Assembly: GCA_007120055.1 (NCBI GenBank)
Contig: SKOL01000259.1
Coordinates: forward strand, 1-6,132
Direction of reading: 5' to 3'
Origin: Anaerobacillus sp.
GTDB taxonomy: Bacteria; Bacillota; Bacilli; Bacillales_H; Anaerobacillaceae
DNA: 6,132 nt
The notes under the pieces were generated by a model, which did not search any database, was not told where the DNA came from, and was given only the letters and a program-made list of their open reading frames with translations. Of the stretch, positions 6,004-6,132 are shown in pieces. Positions within the stretch are counted from its first letter, which is position 1. Each line of letters starts with the position of its first letter. The position numbers and the translations under genes are program-made.

Positions 6004-6060
6004 TTTCCAACTTTCCAACTTTCGGCTTTCAAACTAGCCAACCAACAAACCAACTAGCCA
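6004..6060. repeat. Degenerate short tandem repeats next to the right-edge gene
   Basis: Bases 6004-6034 read as four successive units of a roughly 8-base motif: TTTCCAAC, TTTCCAAC, TTTCGGC and TTTCAAAC. Directly after, AACTAGCCA occurs twice (6032-6040 and 6052-6060) around CCAAC/CAAAC-rich sequence. The array ends exactly at the stop codon of the - strand gene, so it is the first part of that gene's 3' untranslated region. Confidence 0.65.
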
Positions 6061-6132
6061 CTATTCTTCTGTTTCTTCATAGGAATACCATGATAATAGA
6101 TCTTCTTTTTGTTTTTTACTAACATCAACTAA
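6061..6132 (-). CDS. C-terminal end of an unidentified protein, cut by the window edge
   Basis: Reading the - strand from 6132, 23 codons are open and end in TAG at 6063-6061. The peptide ends in KKQKEDLLSWYSYEETEE, a charged, acidic tail that looks like a genuine protein terminus rather than noise. The composition and the convergent layout with the preceding + strand gene support a real gene continuing to the right. Too little is visible to name it. Confidence 0.55.
   Translation of the reverse strand, partial: LVDVSKKQKEDLLSWYSYEETEE

Noticed and set aside
5860..6057. A 65-codon open frame on the + strand
   Set aside because: It runs through copy B of the structured element and the tandem repeats, has no ribosome binding site, and its translation looks like non-coding sequence.

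Overview
The window looks like a chromosomal segment of a low-GC Firmicute, most likely a member of the Bacillaceae. The evidence is AT-rich DNA, strong AGGAGG-type ribosome binding sites, a promoter that fits the Bacillus ECF sigma-W consensus, and protein families typical of bacilli. The species cannot be named from the sequence. I see no transposase, integrase, CRISPR array, rRNA or tRNA.

Layout. (1) Bases 1-626 are the 3' part of a cation/Ca2+ exchanger (CaCA family) gene, cut by the left edge. (2) A sigma-W-type promoter at 689-714 precedes a two-gene operon on the + strand: a TelA-family 'toxic anion resistance' protein (747-1772) and an unrecognised basic, helical protein (1792-2697) whose C-terminus loosely resembles XpaC. 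(3) A metallo-beta-lactamase-fold hydrolase follows on the + strand (2837-3778). (4) A guanylate-kinase-like gene lies on the - strand (about 4599-4021) with an abnormal P-loop. (5) Divergent from it, after a roughly 210-base AT-rich promoter region, is a 325-residue Bacillus-type protein of unknown function (4818-5795) that carries an HxHCxxCH cluster. (6) At the right edge, the last 23 codons of a further - strand gene are visible (6132-6061).

The envelope-stress theme is the clearest functional link. From memory, TelA homologues in Bacillus subtilis (YaaN, next to XpaC, and YceH) belong to ECF-sigma cell-envelope stress regulons, and the promoter seen here fits that pattern. The other genes have no obvious pathway link to one another.

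The most unusual structure is a pair of related, structured elements, one in each of the two convergent intergenic gaps (3910-3988 and 5863-5934). They share an ungapped 50-base core with about 40 identities, which folds into an internal hairpin. The core is enclosed by outer arms of completely different sequence that still pair with each other within each copy. This is either a structured 3'-UTR RNA family whose stem covaries, or a small element that sits inside terminator hairpins. I do not recognise it as a named family.
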